NCBI GenBank assembly: GCA_017470525.1
Contig: JAFUYM010000008.1
Span: 1 to 64,000, forward strand
Direction: 5' to 3'
DNA from: Bacteroidaceae bacterium
GTDB taxonomy: Bacteria > Bacteroidota > Bacteroidia > Bacteroidales > Bacteroidaceae
Length of the DNA: 64,000 bases
How positions within the stretch are numbered: position 1 is the first letter of the stretch; each line of letters starts with the position of its first letter. Below are positions 55,346 to 64,000 of the stretch, piece after piece. The position numbers were made by a program, and so were the translations under genes. The notes under the pieces are model-generated. The model did no database searches. It was not told the origin of the DNA and saw only the letters and a list, made by a program, of their open reading frames with translations.

Positions 55346-56216
55346 TGAGACCTATCTGATGCGTAGTTTAATGTTTGTTCCTGCGCATAATCAGAAACTT
55401 TTGGAAAGTTCATTGCATCGAGAAGCAGATGTGCTACTTCTTGATATAGAGGATTCCGTGCCTCCTGTTGATAAGCAGACTGCCAGAAATAATATTTTGG
55501 AGTTTGTAAAGCGTCCTGAGGCTCAAGGGAAAGTGATTTTTCCCCGTGTTAATGACCGAGAGAGTGGTGAATTACTCAAAGACCTCTATCAATTGACCGT
55601 TGAGGGTGTCACAGGTTTTATGTACCCCAAGTCAACCAAGGAGGAGGATGTCTATTTTGTGGGGAAGTTACTCGAAACCATCGAATATGAAAAGCATCTT
55701 CCTATAGGAACATTTAAGCTGATTCCGTTGATAGAAACGGCTGGTGCCATTGTTAATATCAAGGAGATATGTACAGCATGTACCCGTGTAATCGCTGTGG
55801 CATTCGGTTGTGAAGATTATGTCACGGATTTATGTGGAAAGCATGATTCTGATGGACAAAGTATTTATTATGCAAGAAATGCCATAGTGAATGCAGCCAG
55901 GGCTGCAGGGGTACTTCCTATTGATACCGTTCACATCAAGGTACACGATTTGGAGGATTTGGAAAAAAATTTGATACTTTCCAAGAATTTAGGTTTTGAG
56001 GGGATGCTTGTTCTGAATCCAAAAGAGTTACCTTTAGTAAATAGTTATTATGCTCCATCCAAAGAGGAAATAGAATGGGCAACTGAAATGGTGAGGCTTT
56101 CTGCTGAAGCAAAGGCTGAAGGCAAAGGAGTTGCTGTAAAAGATGGCAAATTCATTGGTCCTCCTATGTTGAAAATGGCGGAAAAGGTTTTGTATAAACA
56201 TAAGTTGATTAGTTAG
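55338..56216 (+). CDS. CitE-like / HpcH-HpaI aldolase-lyase
   Basis: This 292-residue TIM-barrel enzyme belongs to the citrate-lyase-beta/malyl-CoA-lyase group. The metal and CoA regions are visible in DVLLLDIEDSVPP, IFPRVNDRESG, LIPLIETAGAIVNI, AFGCEDYVTDLCG and GFEGMLVLNPKEL. It cleaves or forms hydroxy-acyl-CoA from glyoxylate or a similar aldehyde plus acyl-CoA. With the MaoC-like neighbour it could build a branched or unsaturated dicarboxylic acyl group for the acyltransferase. Direction and substrate are inferred. Confidence 0.83.
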   Translation: MNNETYLMRSLMFVPAHNQKLLESSLHREADVLLLDIEDSVPPVDKQTARNNILEFVKRPEAQGKVIFPRVNDRESGELLKDLYQLTVEGVTGFMYPKSTKEEDVYFVGKLLETIEYEKHLPIGTFKLIPLIETAGAIVNIKEICTACTRVIAVAFGCEDYVTDLCGKHDSDGQSIYYARNAIVNAARAAGVLPIDTVHIKVHDLEDLEKNLILSKNLGFEGMLVLNPKELPLVNSYYAPSKEEIEWATEMVRLSAEAKAEGKGVAVKDGKFIGPPMLKMAEKVLYKHKLIS

Positions 56217-56268
56217 AGAAGATAAATGGAATAATCTATAATTTCTAAGTAATAGAAAATTTTTACCA

Positions 56269-57480
56269 ATGTCGGAGGAACGAAATAAGCAAATAAGCCC
56301 CCCACATGAAAATCCCACGGGAAAAATGTATTTTTGTGGGTTGATATTGTATATATTATTATATTTGCAATATGAAACGCAGTGGGAGTATGGTGGTGCA
56401 ATTAGTTGGGGGCTAAAAATGTTTGCCATATCGGTGCTGGCATTGCAAACTATTTTAACTTTCCCTCTCTATAAAAAGCCAATAGAAAAACTTGTTTTTA
56501 TTCTTGCTTTAATGTTAACTTGTATTGTTGGTGTTAATGCTGGACATATAAAAGGCACAAACTCATTATATGATTTATTAATCGTTTTTTTGTTAGTTTT
56601 TGGCGCGAAAGGAGTAGAATTTCGAAAAATTGTTAAGATCTATTGGATTGTAGGTGGCATTTATTGTTTTGTGACAGTTTGTGCGAGTCTTATGGGGATT
56701 ATTGATAATCTTGCAGATGTTGCGAATCGAGATGAAGACACAATTGGTGCCGTAGACACTTATGATAGAATGAGTTTAGGTTATGGATGGTCAACAAATA
56801 TGGCAAACCATGTACTTTTTATACTTTTAGCCTATTTTTATTGGGTGAGAAGAGCACTAAAATTAAAAGAAATTTTGCTATATGGTCTAATTACATCTAT
56901 TGTTTTGTATTATACAGGTAGTCGATTGAGTACATTTTGTATTATAATAATGTTGTTGATAACTTTCATGTACAAAACAAAATATGGGAAGAGATTCCTG
57001 ACATGTAGAATTGTATCTTTTACGCTTATTTTATGTATCCCCATATTTGCTTATGTGTCATATTATGTAACAGACGCGTATGATGAAGCGGACTTGACCT
57101 GGATGATTGTCGACACGATACTTTCAGGTCGATTAAGTTTAGGACAGGAAGCATTTGATAGAGTAGGAATTCCATTGTGGGGGCAGTTTTATGAAATGTT
57201 TAGTTCTGCAAGAGATGATGGAGTCTTTTATAATTATCTTGATAGTTCATATATTCAATCATTAGTCATTAATGGTTTGATCTATACGCTGTTTCTGATT
57301 TTTGCATATATTGTCATTTGTAAAAGGGCATATCAAAGGAAAGACTTTTTCTTACTTTATTCTATTTTTGTTGCGGGAGGGTCTGCTATGATTGCTCAGC
57401 ATTTTATAGAGATGTATATGAATCCATTTCTAATAGCACTTTTTGCCACACATACAGTCGATAATAAAATTAAAAAATGA
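56269..57480 (+). CDS. Wzy-like O-antigen/capsule polymerase
   Basis: This 403-residue, AT-rich membrane protein has about ten to eleven segments and a large periplasmic loop near 250-330 (TDAYDEADLTWMIVDTILSGRLSLGQEAFDRVG). Sequence conservation is low, as usual for Wzy, so the call rests on topology, loop and position next to Wzx. It would polymerise repeat units on undecaprenyl pyrophosphate at the outer face of the inner membrane. An alternative start at Met20 is possible. Its last four bases overlap the flippase gene. Confidence 0.75.
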   Translation: MSEERNKQISPPHENPTGKMYFCGLILYILLYLQYETQWEYGGAISWGLKMFAISVLALQTILTFPLYKKPIEKLVFILALMLTCIVGVNAGHIKGTNSLYDLLIVFLLVFGAKGVEFRKIVKIYWIVGGIYCFVTVCASLMGIIDNLADVANRDEDTIGAVDTYDRMSLGYGWSTNMANHVLFILLAYFYWVRRALKLKEILLYGLITSIVLYYTGSRLSTFCIIIMLLITFMYKTKYGKRFLTCRIVSFTLILCIPIFAYVSYYVTDAYDEADLTWMIVDTILSGRLSLGQEAFDRVGIPLWGQFYEMFSSARDDGVFYNYLDSSYIQSLVINGLIYTLFLIFAYIVICKRAYQRKDFFLLYSIFVAGGSAMIAQHFIEMYMNPFLIALFATHTVDNKIKK

Positions 57481-58913
57481 ATATGGGATCTTTGAAGAAC
57501 AAAACATTGTTGGGTGTTTTGTGGAGCGGTGCGGAACGTTTCTCTGTTCAGGGTATTCAGTTCATCGTAATGATTTTTATAGCCCGTGTCCTTTCACCCA
57601 AAGAATATGGGTTGGTGGGTCTGCTTACCATTTTCATCGCGGTTTCTGATTCGTTAATCAACAGTGGTTTTTCACAGGCATTAATAAGAAAGCAAGGGAG
57701 GACTGACATTGATAATTGTACGGTTTTTTATTTTAATCTTGTTGTCAGCATTGTTTTGTATATCCTCTTGTATTCAATTGCTCCGTGGGTCGCAGACTTT
57801 TACGATGAGCCTCAACTATGTGCTATAATGCGCGTGATGTGTTTGATTGTCATTTTGTATTCATTGGGGGTGGTGCAACGGGCAATCTATACAGCGAATA
57901 TAGACTTCAAGACACAGGCAAAGGCTTCTGCAATCGCTGCAATAGTCTCAGGAGGGGTCGGTATTTATATGGCGTATTCAGGGTATGGAGCGTGGACATT
58001 GGTATATCAGCAACTTCTTAATGCAGGTTTAAACACAATGGTGTTATGGCTATATTCCCATTGGCATCCAAGGTTGATTTATTCTTGGACTTCTTTTAGA
58101 CAATTGTTTGCGTTTGGTTCAAAACTAATGGCTAGTGGTCTTATAGATACTATATATAAAAATTTGTTTCCATTAATTATCGGAAAAATATTCTCGACAA
58201 ATAGTCTTGGCTATTATTCTCGATCAAGACATTTTGCAGAATTTCCGTCATCTAATATAACGAATATTTTGCAAAGGGTAACCTATCCCACATTGTGCGA
58301 AATACAGGATGACGATGAAAGGTTGGCTGTGAATTATCGGAAGATACTGAAGTTATCAGCATTTATTGTGTTTCCGATGATGGTTGGTTTGGCTGCTGTT
58401 GCGTATCCGTTTATAGACGTTATATTGGGTGAAAAGTGGCATTTTGCAGGCACGTTGCTCATTCCTCTTTGCTTTAGTATGATGTGGTACCCCATACATG
58501 CTATTAATTTAAATTTGTTGCAGGTAAAAGGTCGTTCTGATTTGTTCTTGAAATTGGAAATCATTAAGAAAGTGATGGGTGTTGCAGTCTTGTTGGGGAG
58601 CATTCCTTTTGGATTGATTGCCATGTGTTATGCAAATATTTTTAGTTCTTTAATAGCATTGGTCATTAATACCTATTATACAGGTAAACTTATCAATGTG
58701 GGCTTTTTTTGCCAGATAAGAGATTTGTCACCTACATTTGTTGTTTGTATATTGATGTTTGTTCTTGTATGGATTTTAGTTTCTCTTTTTAATATGCCGA
58801 TTATCCAACTAATGATTGGGAGTATGGTTGGTATGTGTTTCTATCTATTAGTTACTTATAAGTTTAAGTTTAGTGAATTACAAGAGTTGTTTTTGTTGAT
58901 TAGAAAAAAATGA
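57477..58913 (+). CDS. Wzx-like polysaccharide flippase
   Basis: This 478-residue MOP-family flippase has about 14 membrane segments. LLGVLWSGAERFSVQGIQFIVMIFIARVLSPKEYGLVGL is the standard polysaccharide-exporter N-terminus (here quoted in overlapping parts), and ISPTF-type conserved residues occur late. It moves the lipid-linked repeat unit across the membrane for the polymerase encoded just upstream. Its ATG overlaps the polymerase stop (ATGA). Confidence 0.88.
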   Translation: MNMGSLKNKTLLGVLWSGAERFSVQGIQFIVMIFIARVLSPKEYGLVGLLTIFIAVSDSLINSGFSQALIRKQGRTDIDNCTVFYFNLVVSIVLYILLYSIAPWVADFYDEPQLCAIMRVMCLIVILYSLGVVQRAIYTANIDFKTQAKASAIAAIVSGGVGIYMAYSGYGAWTLVYQQLLNAGLNTMVLWLYSHWHPRLIYSWTSFRQLFAFGSKLMASGLIDTIYKNLFPLIIGKIFSTNSLGYYSRSRHFAEFPSSNITNILQRVTYPTLCEIQDDDERLAVNYRKILKLSAFIVFPMMVGLAAVAYPFIDVILGEKWHFAGTLLIPLCFSMMWYPIHAINLNLLQVKGRSDLFLKLEIIKKVMGVAVLLGSIPFGLIAMCYANIFSSLIALVINTYYTGKLINVGFFCQIRDLSPTFVVCILMFVLVWILVSLFNMPIIQLMIGSMVGMCFYLLVTYKFKFSELQELFLLIRKK

Positions 58914-58922
58914 TTTTGAGAG

Positions 58923-59942
58923 ATGCAGAAAAGTGAAGATAATAGACCTTTGATGGTCTCCATCAGATGTGCAACGTATAATCATGCAAATTACATTCGA
59001 CAATGCCTTGATGGTTTTGTCATGCAAAAGACCAATTTTAGGTTTGAGGCGATCGTTCATGACGATGCGTCAACGGATGGCACGACAGAGGTGGTTCGTG
59101 AGTATGCAGAGAAATACCCTGATATCATAAAGCCGATGTATGAGGTTGAGAATCAGTATTCCCGAAATCTTGCAGAAATGAATAAGAGAATTAATGATAG
59201 ATTAGTGGGTAAATACATTGCGATTTGTGAAGGTGATGACTATTGGATAGACCCATTGAAATTGCAGAAACAGGTAGATTATATGGAAGAGCATCCTGAA
59301 TGTACGATGACCTGTAATCGGACTAAATTGTATTCCGAAAGGGATAAGGCATTTATTGGTGAACAATATTGTTTGAACGAAAATGGAACTTTAAGAGCAG
59401 AGGATGCTATTAACAGGACTGGTTTATATGTACCAACTTGTAGTATATTATATAGAAGGCAAATTTTAGACGCCTATCCAGATTATTGTAAGAAATGTTT
59501 AGTTGGTGATTATCCTCTTCAAATATTTTGCGCAATGAAAGGATATATTTACTATTTTAATGATGCGATGTCTGTGTATAGAAGGTTTAATTCCAATTCA
59601 TGGGTGGGACAACAGGAATGGGGAAAATTCTCTATGAAAAGGATCGAGATTGTAAAATCACGTGTAAAAATGCTGAGAGGCTTCATGTGTGAAAATTCAA
59701 CATATCGGAAAGTTTTTGAAGATAAGATTTCTGATGAAATAAATCGAAATGTTCCTTATAGGCAAACGCCAAAGGAAGATGTAGGCAAATATCTATCATA
59801 TTTTGCAGATGATATAAATAATTATTCACTACGTTGGCGATTTGATTTGATGATAAGAAAATGTCGGATTCCCAAAATCAGATATTGGTATACTAAATAT
59901 TTTCTAAAAAAATATACTTATTTGCAGACCTTATATAAATAG
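58923..59942 (+). CDS. GT2-family glycosyltransferase
   Basis: This 339-residue enzyme has a GT-A fold: VSIRCATYNHANYIRQCLDGF, HDDASTDGT, and the metal-binding CEGDDYWIDPLKLQ. It adds one sugar of the repeat unit at the cytoplasmic face. Donor and acceptor are not readable. It has a C-terminal basic tail (KKYTYLQTLYK). It is the only clear glycosyltransferase in the visible part of the locus, so the others must lie beyond the window end. Confidence 0.86.
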   Translation: MQKSEDNRPLMVSIRCATYNHANYIRQCLDGFVMQKTNFRFEAIVHDDASTDGTTEVVREYAEKYPDIIKPMYEVENQYSRNLAEMNKRINDRLVGKYIAICEGDDYWIDPLKLQKQVDYMEEHPECTMTCNRTKLYSERDKAFIGEQYCLNENGTLRAEDAINRTGLYVPTCSILYRRQILDAYPDYCKKCLVGDYPLQIFCAMKGYIYYFNDAMSVYRRFNSNSWVGQQEWGKFSMKRIEIVKSRVKMLRGFMCENSTYRKVFEDKISDEINRNVPYRQTPKEDVGKYLSYFADDINNYSLRWRFDLMIRKCRIPKIRYWYTKYFLKKYTYLQTLYK

Positions 59943-60110
59943 AATTATAAGAAAAAGTTATCACATATGGCACCATGACTTACTGGTCAAAATCATCTAA
60001 ATCTATTGTAGTTTGCAAAGATGATAAATTTTTAATTGATGGCATCAGGTAACGTCTGTAATCTTTATGGTAGAAAGATTGGTTTTCCCAAACGAAAAGT
60101 TAATGGTCGT

Positions 60111-60754
60111 ATGACAACACGTAGATATCCAGTTGGCATCCAAACGTTCTCCGAAATCGTTCGGGGAAATTATATATATGTGGATAAAACTGAATTGATG
60201 TGGCAACTGGCACATTATGGCAAATATATTTTCATGAGCCGCCCACGCAGGTTCGAGAAATCATTGCTGACTTCCACCTTGGAATCCTATTTTTGTGGAG
60301 AAAAGGAACTGTTTGAAGGGTTGAAAGTGATGGAACTTGAACAGGAATGGGCATCATATCCCGTGATTCATTTGGACTTGAGCATGGCAAAAAACCAAGA
60401 TAGCGCAGTAGAATCGAGAGATACTTTGATGTGGCTGTTGAAACCATTGACACTCATTTATGGACATGATGATGCGGAAAATAGTCCTGGAAAGATGTTG
60501 ACGGGCATCCTGCAACGTGCATATCAACAGGCAGGTTGAGGTGTGCCACAGGACGTGCTGATATGGTGGTTTGGATGCCAGATATTATCTATGTGTTTGA
60601 ACTGAAGACATCTGATTCTGCACAAAAGGCATTGGAACAGATTAACGAGAAAGGCTATGTAATTCCATACAAGACAGATGGACGTCGTGTTATCAAAGTA
60701 GGTGTGAAATTCAATGCCGAGACTCGTGTGCCTGAAAATTGGGTGGTTGCTTAA
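60111..60754 (+). pseudogene. Remnant of an AAA-ATPase-like / PD-(D/E)XK nuclease gene
   Basis: The first part (from MTTRRYPVGIQTFSEI, ATG at 60111) matches the N-terminal AAA-ATPase-like domain of a common Bacteroidetes family (PF09820 plus PF08011), with the P-loop-like RPRRFGKSLL changed to RPRRFEKSLL. It stops at 60539. The second part (GRADMVVWMPDIIYVFELK ... VGVKFNAETRVPENWVV) is the C-terminal nuclease domain in another frame. About 270 middle residues are missing, so it is a deletion plus frameshift relic. It interrupts the capsule operon between the GT2 and cytidylyltransferase genes. An in-frame ATG at 60039 adds 24 residues that do not match the family. Confidence 0.8.
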
Positions 60755-60791
60755 ACAAATCATCGCAATGACGAAAATAAATTGAAAAAGA

Positions 60792-62138
60792 ATGAAAAAA
60801 GTTATTACATACGGAACATACGACTTGTTGCATCAGGGACATATTAACTTATTGCGACGAGCAAAGAATTTGGGTGATTATTTGATTGTTGGTGTTACAA
60901 ATGACAATTTTGACCGTGAGCGTGGCAAATTGAATGTTAAAAACAATGTTCTTGAACGTGTGGAAGCGGTCAAGGCAACAGGACTGGCTGACAAAATCAT
61001 CATTGAGGATTATGTGGGGCAGAAGATTGATGACATCCAAAAGTATGATGTGGATATCTTTGCCATAGGTTCGGATTGGGTTGGAAAGTTTGATTATTTG
61101 AATGAGTTCTGTAAGGTAATTTATCTGCCACGGACTGAAGGCATCTCATCCACTATGCTGAGAGAAGAGTTGCAAGAGGATATAAAGATAGGCATTGCGG
61201 GCACGGGGCGTATTGCTACCCGTTTTGTGCCAGAGGCTTCTTGTGTCAATTATGTGTCGGTAAAGGCTGTTTATGACATTGATGGTAAGAAGGCAAGTCT
61301 GTTTGCGGAAAATTTAGGAATCCCAGAAGTGTGCGATAGTTATGAGGCGCTATTGGATGCTGTAGATGCTGTATATGTGGCAACTCCTCATTTGTCGCAT
61401 GGAGAATTATGTTGGGTTGCCTTGAACCGTGGGAAACATGTGCTATGCGAAACACCATTGGTCTTAAATGGAAACGAAGCCCGCGACTTGTATCAACTGG
61501 CAGAAAAGAAGGGTGTTATCTTGATGGAGGCTAATAAAACGGCGCATTCACCCGCTTTTAATCATTTGATTACAATGATAAAAAGTGGATTGATTGGCGA
61601 TGTGGTGGATATCAATGCTTCAGAATCAAAATTGTGGGGAGAAAAATTCACTCGAGAACTTGATCCAGAACAGGCGGGAGGAAGTATGAATGAATTGGGG
61701 TCTTACCCTTTGTTACCCATTATTAAATTGATGGGAACTGGTTATACGGATATTCAATTCTATTCAAAAATAGAGAAAGGTGTTGATGTATATACTCGTG
61801 GAGTCATTCGCTACCCTCATGGCGTTTGTTCATTCCAACTGGGTTTAGGTGTGAAAACGGAAGGAAACTTGGTCATCTCGGGTACAAAAGGATATGCTTA
61901 TGTTCCGTCTCCGTGGTGGCTGACCGATTATTATGAGTTCCGTTTCGAAGACCAGAATCAAAATAAGAAATTCTTCTATAAGTGGGATGGCGCAGGTTTG
62001 CGCTATGAGATACAGGAGTTTATCTCGTGCATTTTTAACCATCGTCAGAGTTCGGCTCGCCTTCGTCGCAGGGAAAGTATAGCCATGACAGAGATTATAC
62101 AACGGTTTGTTGAACGAAAAAATTTTGTGACAATATGA
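60792..62138 (+). CDS. Fused TagD-like cytidylyltransferase and Gfo/Idh/MocA oxidoreductase
   Basis: This 448-residue bifunctional protein has two parts. Residues 1-130 form a glycerol-3-phosphate-cytidylyltransferase-type domain (YDLLHQGHINLLRRAK with the HxGH motif at 14-17; RTEGISST). From about 131 comes a Gfo/Idh/MocA dehydrogenase (IGIAGTGRIATRF; GKHVLCETPL). The catalytic Lys of the usual EKP motif is replaced by Thr. The natural reading is that it makes a CDP-activated alcohol or polyol, with the dehydrogenase part preparing the alcohol. LicD-type transferases follow at once and could use this donor. The ATG of the first LicD gene overlaps the stop. Confidence 0.85.
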   Translation: MKKVITYGTYDLLHQGHINLLRRAKNLGDYLIVGVTNDNFDRERGKLNVKNNVLERVEAVKATGLADKIIIEDYVGQKIDDIQKYDVDIFAIGSDWVGKFDYLNEFCKVIYLPRTEGISSTMLREELQEDIKIGIAGTGRIATRFVPEASCVNYVSVKAVYDIDGKKASLFAENLGIPEVCDSYEALLDAVDAVYVATPHLSHGELCWVALNRGKHVLCETPLVLNGNEARDLYQLAEKKGVILMEANKTAHSPAFNHLITMIKSGLIGDVVDINASESKLWGEKFTRELDPEQAGGSMNELGSYPLLPIIKLMGTGYTDIQFYSKIEKGVDVYTRGVIRYPHGVCSFQLGLGVKTEGNLVISGTKGYAYVPSPWWLTDYYEFRFEDQNQNKKFFYKWDGAGLRYEIQEFISCIFNHRQSSARLRRRESIAMTEIIQRFVERKNFVTI

Positions 62139-62965
62139 GGGAAATGACTACAGAGGAAATTCAGATGGTAAGTCTGGACATTCTTCGGGACGTTCATGAT
62201 TTCTGTGTAAAAAATGGTATAAAATATACATTACAAGGAGGAACTTTATTAGGTGCTGTTAGGCATAAGGGGTTTATCCCGTGGGATGATGACATTGATA
62301 TTGCTATGCCAAGACCTGATTATGATAAATTCATAAGAACGTATCGTTCAGAAAGAGGATATGAGGTTTTTTCACGTGAACTTCCACATTCACGTGATGT
62401 ATATATATCGTATGCACGCATCTGCGATATGAAAAGAACTTTCGTTGACGATTCTTTATGGCAATGGACTTCAAGGAGTAAAGGTGTTTGGATAGATTTA
62501 TTTCCATTAGATGGAACCGAAGACTCGATAGAAATTTGTAAAAAGAGAATTTCAAAAATGACTTTTTACTGGAAAGCAGGATCCCGCTTACGCTCTGGAC
62601 AAAACCCTTTGTCTTCACAATCCTCTTTTCTATCAAGAATTCGTTTATTATTAAAGAAATCCATCATTTTGTGGTACGGATACGATGTGATAGATAAACA
62701 TATATCCATGTGTCGGGAGATTGACTATACAAAGGCTGCATATTATTGCAATTTGTCATATATGAGATATGGAATACGCGAACGTCATCATAAAAAAGTT
62801 TTAGATGAAGTAATTCTTGTTCCCTTTGAGAAAGAGCATTTTTATATTATGAAGGGATATGATGAAGCTCTATCGGAAAAATATGGTAATTATATGCAGT
62901 TGCCTCCAATAGAGAAGCAGCAAAGAGGACATGAAATTAACAGGTTTTATTGGTTAGATAGGTAA
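62135..62965 (+). CDS. LicD-family phosphotransferase 1
   Basis: This 276-residue protein of the LicD nucleotidyltransferase fold has LQGGTLLGAVRHKGFIPWDDDIDIAM (here cited in pieces) with the metal-binding DDDID and a WIDLFPLDG segment. LicD enzymes transfer phosphocholine or other phospho-alditols from CDP donors to sugars. The donor here is probably the product of the upstream fusion rather than choline, as no choline kinase or transporter is seen. It overlaps the fusion gene by four bases. Confidence 0.88.
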   Translation: MREMTTEEIQMVSLDILRDVHDFCVKNGIKYTLQGGTLLGAVRHKGFIPWDDDIDIAMPRPDYDKFIRTYRSERGYEVFSRELPHSRDVYISYARICDMKRTFVDDSLWQWTSRSKGVWIDLFPLDGTEDSIEICKKRISKMTFYWKAGSRLRSGQNPLSSQSSFLSRIRLLLKKSIILWYGYDVIDKHISMCREIDYTKAAYYCNLSYMRYGIRERHHKKVLDEVILVPFEKEHFYIMKGYDEALSEKYGNYMQLPPIEKQQRGHEINRFYWLDR

Positions 62966-62973
62966 TTTGTTGT

Positions 62974-63801
62974 ATGAAAGAGATGACCACTGCAGAAATA
63001 CAAGAGGTTAGTCTTGACATTCTTCGGGACGTTCATGATTTCTGTATAAAAAATAATATCAAATATACATTACAAGGGGGAACATTGCTTGGTGCTGTTA
63101 GACACAAAGGATTTATTCCATGGGATGATGACATAGACATTGCTATGCCAAGACCTGATTATGACAGATTTTTAGAAACATACAAGTCAAGAAAAGGATA
63201 TACGGCCATCTCCAGAGAGTTGCCAGATAGTAAAGATGTGTATATTGCTTATACGCGTATCTGTGATATGAGAAGGACGTTTGTAGATGATTCAGTTTTC
63301 CCTTGGACATCTAAAGAAAAAGGAGTTTGGATTGATTTATTTCCATTAGATGGAATGGAAGAATCGATGAATGTGTGTAAAAAAAGAATAAAAAAAATGT
63401 CCTTTTTATGGTTCCAAGGGAACACTCTAAGAACTTTTCATAATTCTTTACGAAAGACTAAAAGTTGGAACAAATTTTGGCATTTAATTGTAAAAAAGAT
63501 TTGTGCCCCTTTCTTTTCATATAATGCAATTGACAAACATATTTCAATGTGTCGATTAGTCCCTTATGGGAAAACTAATTATTATAGTAATCTTGCCTTT
63601 CTTCGCTACGGAATTAAAGAACGACATCAAGTAAAGGTTTTAGATAAAACTATATTAACACCTTTTGAAAATGACTATTTCTATATTATGGAAGGCTATG
63701 ATGAAGCACTGAAAGAAAAATATGGAGATTATATGCAACTGCCACCTAAAGAAAAACAAGTAAAAGGACATGATCAAAACAAATATTATTGGAGAGACTA
63801 A
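62974..63801 (+). CDS. LicD-family phosphotransferase 2 (tandem paralogue)
   Basis: This 275-residue paralogue of the previous gene lies eight bases downstream. The same DDDID and WIDLFPLDG motifs are intact. The N-terminal third is nearly identical to LicD 1 even at DNA level, including 30 identical bases around GACATTCTTCGGGACGTTCA, while the middle (about 135-190) has diverged. The likely reading is duplication with later acceptor or donor specialisation, so two different sugars could be decorated. Confidence 0.88.
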   Translation: MKEMTTAEIQEVSLDILRDVHDFCIKNNIKYTLQGGTLLGAVRHKGFIPWDDDIDIAMPRPDYDRFLETYKSRKGYTAISRELPDSKDVYIAYTRICDMRRTFVDDSVFPWTSKEKGVWIDLFPLDGMEESMNVCKKRIKKMSFLWFQGNTLRTFHNSLRKTKSWNKFWHLIVKKICAPFFSYNAIDKHISMCRLVPYGKTNYYSNLAFLRYGIKERHQVKVLDKTILTPFENDYFYIMEGYDEALKEKYGDYMQLPPKEKQVKGHDQNKYYWRD

Positions 63802-63804
63802 AAA

Positions 63805-64000
63805 ATGAGAAAGTATTTTATTATTATATTGGGATGCCTGTTTCAAAGTCTTTATGCAGGGGATTATGATTTTTCTCTTTATGCAGATAATGGTGTCATC
63901 AATCAGAGTGCAACGAATTATGGCAAATATCTTTTTATTTTTGAAGATAAATTCGCCTCTATAACATTATATGATTTAAGTGCTAAGGAAATAATATATA
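63805..64000 (+). CDS. Start of a secreted protein, cut by the window end
   Basis: The ATG at 63805 follows the LicD 2 stop by three bases. The visible 65 residues are a signal peptide (MRKYFIIILGCLFQSLYAG) and a beta-rich start (DYDFSLYADNGVINQSATNYGKYLFIFED in two parts). It has no stop before 64000. The repeating YLFIF...ITLYDL pattern might open a beta-propeller, but this is a guess from a short stretch. Confidence 0.6.
   Translation, partial: MRKYFIIILGCLFQSLYAGDYDFSLYADNGVINQSATNYGKYLFIFEDKFASITLYDLSAKEIIY

Overview
The window looks like a chromosome segment of a Bacteroidales bacterium, probably Prevotellaceae. The evidence is the recurring -7 promoter motif TAnnTTTG, type IX-style C-terminal sorting tails on secreted hydrolases, a NusG-like UpxY antiterminator opening a capsule locus, and fused hisIE. 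I found no rRNA, tRNA or CRISPR array by eye.

Layout. 1-12.4 kb carries secreted or envelope functions: a broken TPR sensor-regulator, a GH128-like glucanase, an M64 peptidase, uvrA, a YiiX-like hydrolase lipoprotein, a small lipoprotein and a frameshifted GH10 xylanase with CBM6 modules. 12.6-18.7 kb is a minus-strand amino-acid run: hisH-hisA-hisF-hisIE, an FtsE-like ATPase, aspartokinase and lysA. 19-27.5 kb has a GH2 beta-galactosidase, a phosphoribosyltransferase-like protein, phosphoglucomutase and a RelE/ParE toxin-antitoxin pair. 27.6-34.4 kb has a small regulator and membrane protein, then the tight operon dnaX-trmB-small membrane protein-mrp-rluA. 34.5-45.1 kb has an FAD dehydrogenase, a MATE exporter, a 1541-residue protein made of two sensor kinases joined end to end, a sodium/solute symporter and a C5-cytosine methyltransferase. 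The last three overlap and are probably co-translated. 45.1-48.7 kb holds an M15-like protein and malQ.

From 49.2 kb to the end is a capsule/surface polysaccharide locus: upxY, an unknown protein, two aminotransferases, an unusual cassette (ATP-grasp, PglD-like acyltransferase, MaoC hydratase, CitE-like lyase), Wzy, Wzx, a GT2 transferase, a nuclease pseudogene, a cytidylyltransferase-oxidoreductase fusion and two LicD proteins. Together these suggest a polysaccharide with an amino sugar, an unusual acyl or amino-acid substituent made in the cell, and a phospho-linked decoration supplied from a CDP-activated donor.

Two intergenic repeat families stand out. One is short tandem arrays with an exact 23-base period and a different 10-base core at each of three loci. 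The other is long inverted repeats (about 38-41 base arms) built from 10-11 base sub-repeats, also at three loci.
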